Assembly: GCF_012911015.1 (NCBI RefSeq)
Contig: NZ_WVVV01000004.1
Coordinates: 20,306-84,305 of the forward strand
Direction: 5' to 3'
Length of the DNA: 64,000 nt
Source: Chelativorans sp. ZYF759
GTDB taxonomy: Bacteria; Pseudomonadota; Alphaproteobacteria; Rhizobiales; Rhizobiaceae
Part shown: piece by piece, positions 62,204 through 64,000 of the stretch
Position numbering within the stretch: position 1 is the stretch's first letter
Layout of the letters: each line of letters begins with the position of its first letter
Position numbers and translations under genes: made by a program
Notes under the pieces: generated by a model
The model's database searches: none
What the model saw: only the letters and a program-made list of their open reading frames with translations
Told to the model about the DNA's origin: nothing

Positions 62204-62963
62204 CGGCGGGGCGCTTGTCCTTCACGTCCGCACCGCCGATCGGGCAGACGAGGCGCGACAAGGTCGCCTCGTCGCCGCCGGCCTCCTTCAGATACCAGCG
62301 ACGCAGGGTCTCACGCTTGGTCTTCGATCCGATCATGCCGACATAGGCGGAGTCCGCGCGGGCGAGCGCCTCGCCGACGATGAGAAAATCGAGCGCGTGG
62401 TCGTGGGTGAGCACGATGAAGGCGGAACCAGAAGGCGCATCGCGCACCACTTCTTCCGGGACCGACGTCAGGCGGGTCTCGATCCCCTCCGGCATGTCAC
62501 CAAGAGCATCGGCGCGGGTCTCGACCACCACGACATGAAGCGGCAGCAGCGACAGGGTCGCCGCCAGGGCGGTGCCGACATGGCCGCCGCCGAAGAGGTA
62601 GACATGCGGGCGCTGTGCATCCTCCCATTCGATGCGTCCAGGGATCGCCTCGCGCAATTCTTCATCCACCAGCGCGATGTCGATCTTCACCCGGCCGCCG
62701 CAGCACTGGCCGATCTCCGGTCCGAGCGGAATGTCGAGCAGGTCGGTTGCCGGCCGGCCCGCCTCGATCATCTCGCGCGCACGGTCGATCGCCATGAATT
62801 CGAGCTGCCCGCCGCCGATGGTGCCGAAGATCGCCACGGGCGAGACCAGCATCCACGCCCCCGCCTCGCGCGGGGTCGAGCCATTGGCCGACACGACCTC
62901 CACCAGCGCCACGGCCGGGGAGGAGGCGAGGAAGGCATGCAGGGAGCGAGACAGGAAGGTCAT
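62133..62963 (-). CDS. xdhC: xanthine dehydrogenase accessory protein
   Basis: 276 residues from the ATG at 62963; a GTG at 62984 is also in frame. The N-terminal XdhC domain has GSTPREAGAWMLVSPVAIFG, then GTIGGGQLEFMAIDRARE and GPEIGQCCGGRVKID with the paired Cys. The C-terminal Rossmann domain has VYLFGGGHVGTALAATLSLL and YVGMIGSKTKRETLRRWYLK. XdhC sulphurates and inserts the molybdenum cofactor into XdhAB. Separated from xdhB by the RelB-like mini-gene. Confidence 0.93.
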   Translation of the reverse strand: MTFLSRSLHAFLASSPAVALVEVVSANGSTPREAGAWMLVSPVAIFGTIGGGQLEFMAIDRAREMIEAGRPATDLLDIPLGPEIGQCCGGRVKIDIALVDEELREAIPGRIEWEDAQRPHVYLFGGGHVGTALAATLSLLPLHVVVVETRADALGDMPEGIETRLTSVPEEVVRDAPSGSAFIVLTHDHALDFLIVGEALARADSAYVGMIGSKTKRETLRRWYLKEAGGDEATLSRLVCPIGGADVKDKRPAVIAALVAAEVVRELSAASALGSA

Positions 62964-63022
62964 GGCTATTGTCGCTGCTTTCACTCTCTGAAGAGATCGG
63001 AGCGGAGGACGGCACGCATCGG

Positions 63023-63169
63023 CTAGATGTCCAGATCCTCGAGCAGCGCTTCCGGCTTTTCGAAGCGCTTTCCCCTGCCCTGCTGCAGTTCCTTGATCGC
63101 CTGGGCAGTGGAAGGCCGGGCTGTTTTCTCTTCGAAAGTCAAAGGCTGCTCCTTCCTGATCCGCGTCAT
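63023..63169 (-). CDS. 48-residue RelB/antitoxin-like mini-protein coupled to xdhB
   Basis: Read from ATG 63169 to TAG 63023. The ATG overlaps the xdhB stop (ATGA) exactly as in a translationally coupled operon gene. The protein begins MTRIRKEQPLTFEEKTARPS; its C-terminal half, AIKELQQGRGKRFEKPEALL then EDLDI, matches the toxin-wrapping tail of RelB/ParD-type antitoxins (AIxELxxGxGKRFxxxExLxxDL). No DNA-binding ribbon fits in the remaining N-terminus and no toxin gene adjoins. It may be an antitoxin remnant or a recruited small protein. Confidence 0.55.
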   Translation of the reverse strand: MTRIRKEQPLTFEEKTARPSTAQAIKELQQGRGKRFEKPEALLEDLDI

Positions 63170-64000
63170 GAAGATGCCTCCCGTTTCAGCCGTTCCACCG
63201 CCATCAGCACGCGTTCAGGCGTGGCGGGGGCGTCGAGGCGCGGGCAGATGCGGTGGTCGGCGACGCTGGCCACCGCATCGGACAGCGCATGGAGGACGGA
63301 CATGCCGAGCATGAAAGGCGGCTCGCCCACGGCCTTGGATTTGTGGACGGTCTCCTCGTCATTCTCCACCCAGTCGGCGAGCGTGACGTTAAAGATCTTC
63401 GGGCGGTCGGAGGCGAGCGGGATCTTGTAGGTCGACGGCGCGTGGGTGCGCAGCCTGCCCCTGTCGTCCCAGACCAGCTCCTCGGTGGTGAGCCAGCCCA
63501 TGCCCTGGATGAAGCCGCCCTCGATCTGGCCGATATCGATGGCGCGGTTCAGCGAGCGGCCGGTCTCGTGCAGGATGTCGACGCGGTCGACCATGTATTC
63601 GCCCGTCAGCGTGTCGATGGAGACTTCCGCGCAGGCCGCGCCATAGGCATAATAATAGAAGGGGCGTCCGCTACCCGCGTCCCGGTCCCAGTGGATCTTG
63701 GGCGTCTTGTAGAAGCCGGCCGCCGAAAGCTGGATGCGGGCCATGTAGGCCTGCTTGACCAGATCGCCGAAGGGGATCTCCTGGTTGCCGATCCTGACCC
63801 GGTTGGGCAGGAACACGATCTGCTCGGCCGGCAGGTCGTATTTTTCCGCGGCAAAGGCCGTCAGACGGTCCTTGATCTGGCGCGCCGCGTTTTGGGCCGC
63901 CATGCCGTTGAGATCGGTGCCCGACGAGGCCGCCGTGGCCGAGGTGTTGGGCACCTTGCCGGTGGTCGTGGCGGTGATCTTCACGTTGGACGCGTCGATC
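63166..64000 (-). CDS. xdhB: xanthine dehydrogenase molybdopterin-binding subunit, 5' end outside window
   Basis: The C-terminal 277 residues are present; the gene enters from the right edge. Xanthine-oxidase-family features: SATAASSGTDLNGMAAQNAA, YYYAYGAACAEVSIDTLTGE, GQIEGGFIQGMGWLTTEELV, and the active-site GEPPFMLGMSVLHA containing the catalytic Glu. The enzyme hydroxylates xanthine to urate using a molybdenum cofactor. Its stop overlaps the start of the RelB-like mini-gene. Confidence 0.94.
   Translation of the reverse strand, partial: IDASNVKITATTTGKVPNTSATAASSGTDLNGMAAQNAARQIKDRLTAFAAEKYDLPAEQIVFLPNRVRIGNQEIPFGDLVKQAYMARIQLSAAGFYKTPKIHWDRDAGSGRPFYYYAYGAACAEVSIDTLTGEYMVDRVDILHETGRSLNRAIDIGQIEGGFIQGMGWLTTEELVWDDRGRLRTHAPSTYKIPLASDRPKIFNVTLADWVENDEETVHKSKAVGEPPFMLGMSVLHALSDAVASVADHRICPRLDAPATPERVLMAVERLKREASS

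Overview
The window is a GC-rich, densely packed chromosomal segment of an alphaproteobacterium. Gene content points to Hyphomicrobiales (Rhizobiales), probably Phyllobacteriaceae-like: a three-subunit R. rubrum-type transhydrogenase, an aa3 oxidase subunit IV, a DUF992 protein, heterotetrameric sarcosine oxidase, PuuD-type urate hydroxylase, and a GAAC-N7-GAAC LexA box. The placement is an inference from gene content. I saw no rRNA, tRNA, CRISPR array, insertion sequence or prophage.

Layout. 1-6003: two divergent acyl-CoA catabolism operons around a TetR regulator and a palindromic operator. One holds acyl-CoA dehydrogenase and a quinone oxidoreductase (truncated by the window edge). The other holds SDR, MaoC, an APH-like kinase and a second SDR. 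The pairing resembles the LvaA/LvaC (ACAD10/11) route for 4-hydroxy acids. 6087-10473: asparagine synthase and a CHASE-PAS-GGDEF-EAL protein. 10537-15628: soxBDAG. 15945-18771: rpsU, TPR lipoprotein, flavodoxin-fold reductase, DUF992, small unknown. 18941-24309: polytopic alpha/beta hydrolase, pntAA-AB-B and an oxidase subunit IV. 24508-25979: a 56-residue Tat-signal peptide gene overlapping a HPr-kinase-like/PqqD fusion. 26097-26549: soxR with its own SoxR box. 26588-34039: a branched-chain-type ABC importer operon headed by an acyl-CoA synthetase and containing a DUF3096 mini-protein.

34216-38212: Crp/Fnr regulator, FeeM-like N-acyltransferase, membrane GGDEF-EAL protein. 38306-41776: fused indolepyruvate ferredoxin oxidoreductase. 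42126-45367: Cys-rich 40-residue ORF and TRAP permeases, convergent with the TRAP binding protein. 45604-50503: glutamine-amidotransferase-like hydrolase, possible Inh-type protease inhibitor, 2-hydroxyacid dehydrogenase, LacI regulator, EamA transporter, MarR regulator. 50624-53994: creatininase family protein, ParDE-like toxin-antitoxin pair, CobW GTPase with WD40 partner. 54031-56758: a LexA box directly before a radical-SAM protein/UdgX operon.

56762-64000: purine catabolism. xdhB (partial), a RelB-like mini-ORF, xdhC, urate hydroxylase puuD, guanine deaminase and glycerate 2-kinase lie on the minus strand; a LysR regulator is divergent from puuD. Guanine would become xanthine (GuaD), then urate (Xdh), then 5-hydroxyisourate (PuuD); glycerate kinase fits recovery of the glyoxylate formed later. 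The ureide-processing enzymes are not in this window.

The least explained elements are the Tat-peptide/kinase-PqqD pair, the Cys-rich microprotein, the RelB-like ORF coupled to xdhB, and a nested palindrome upstream of guaD.
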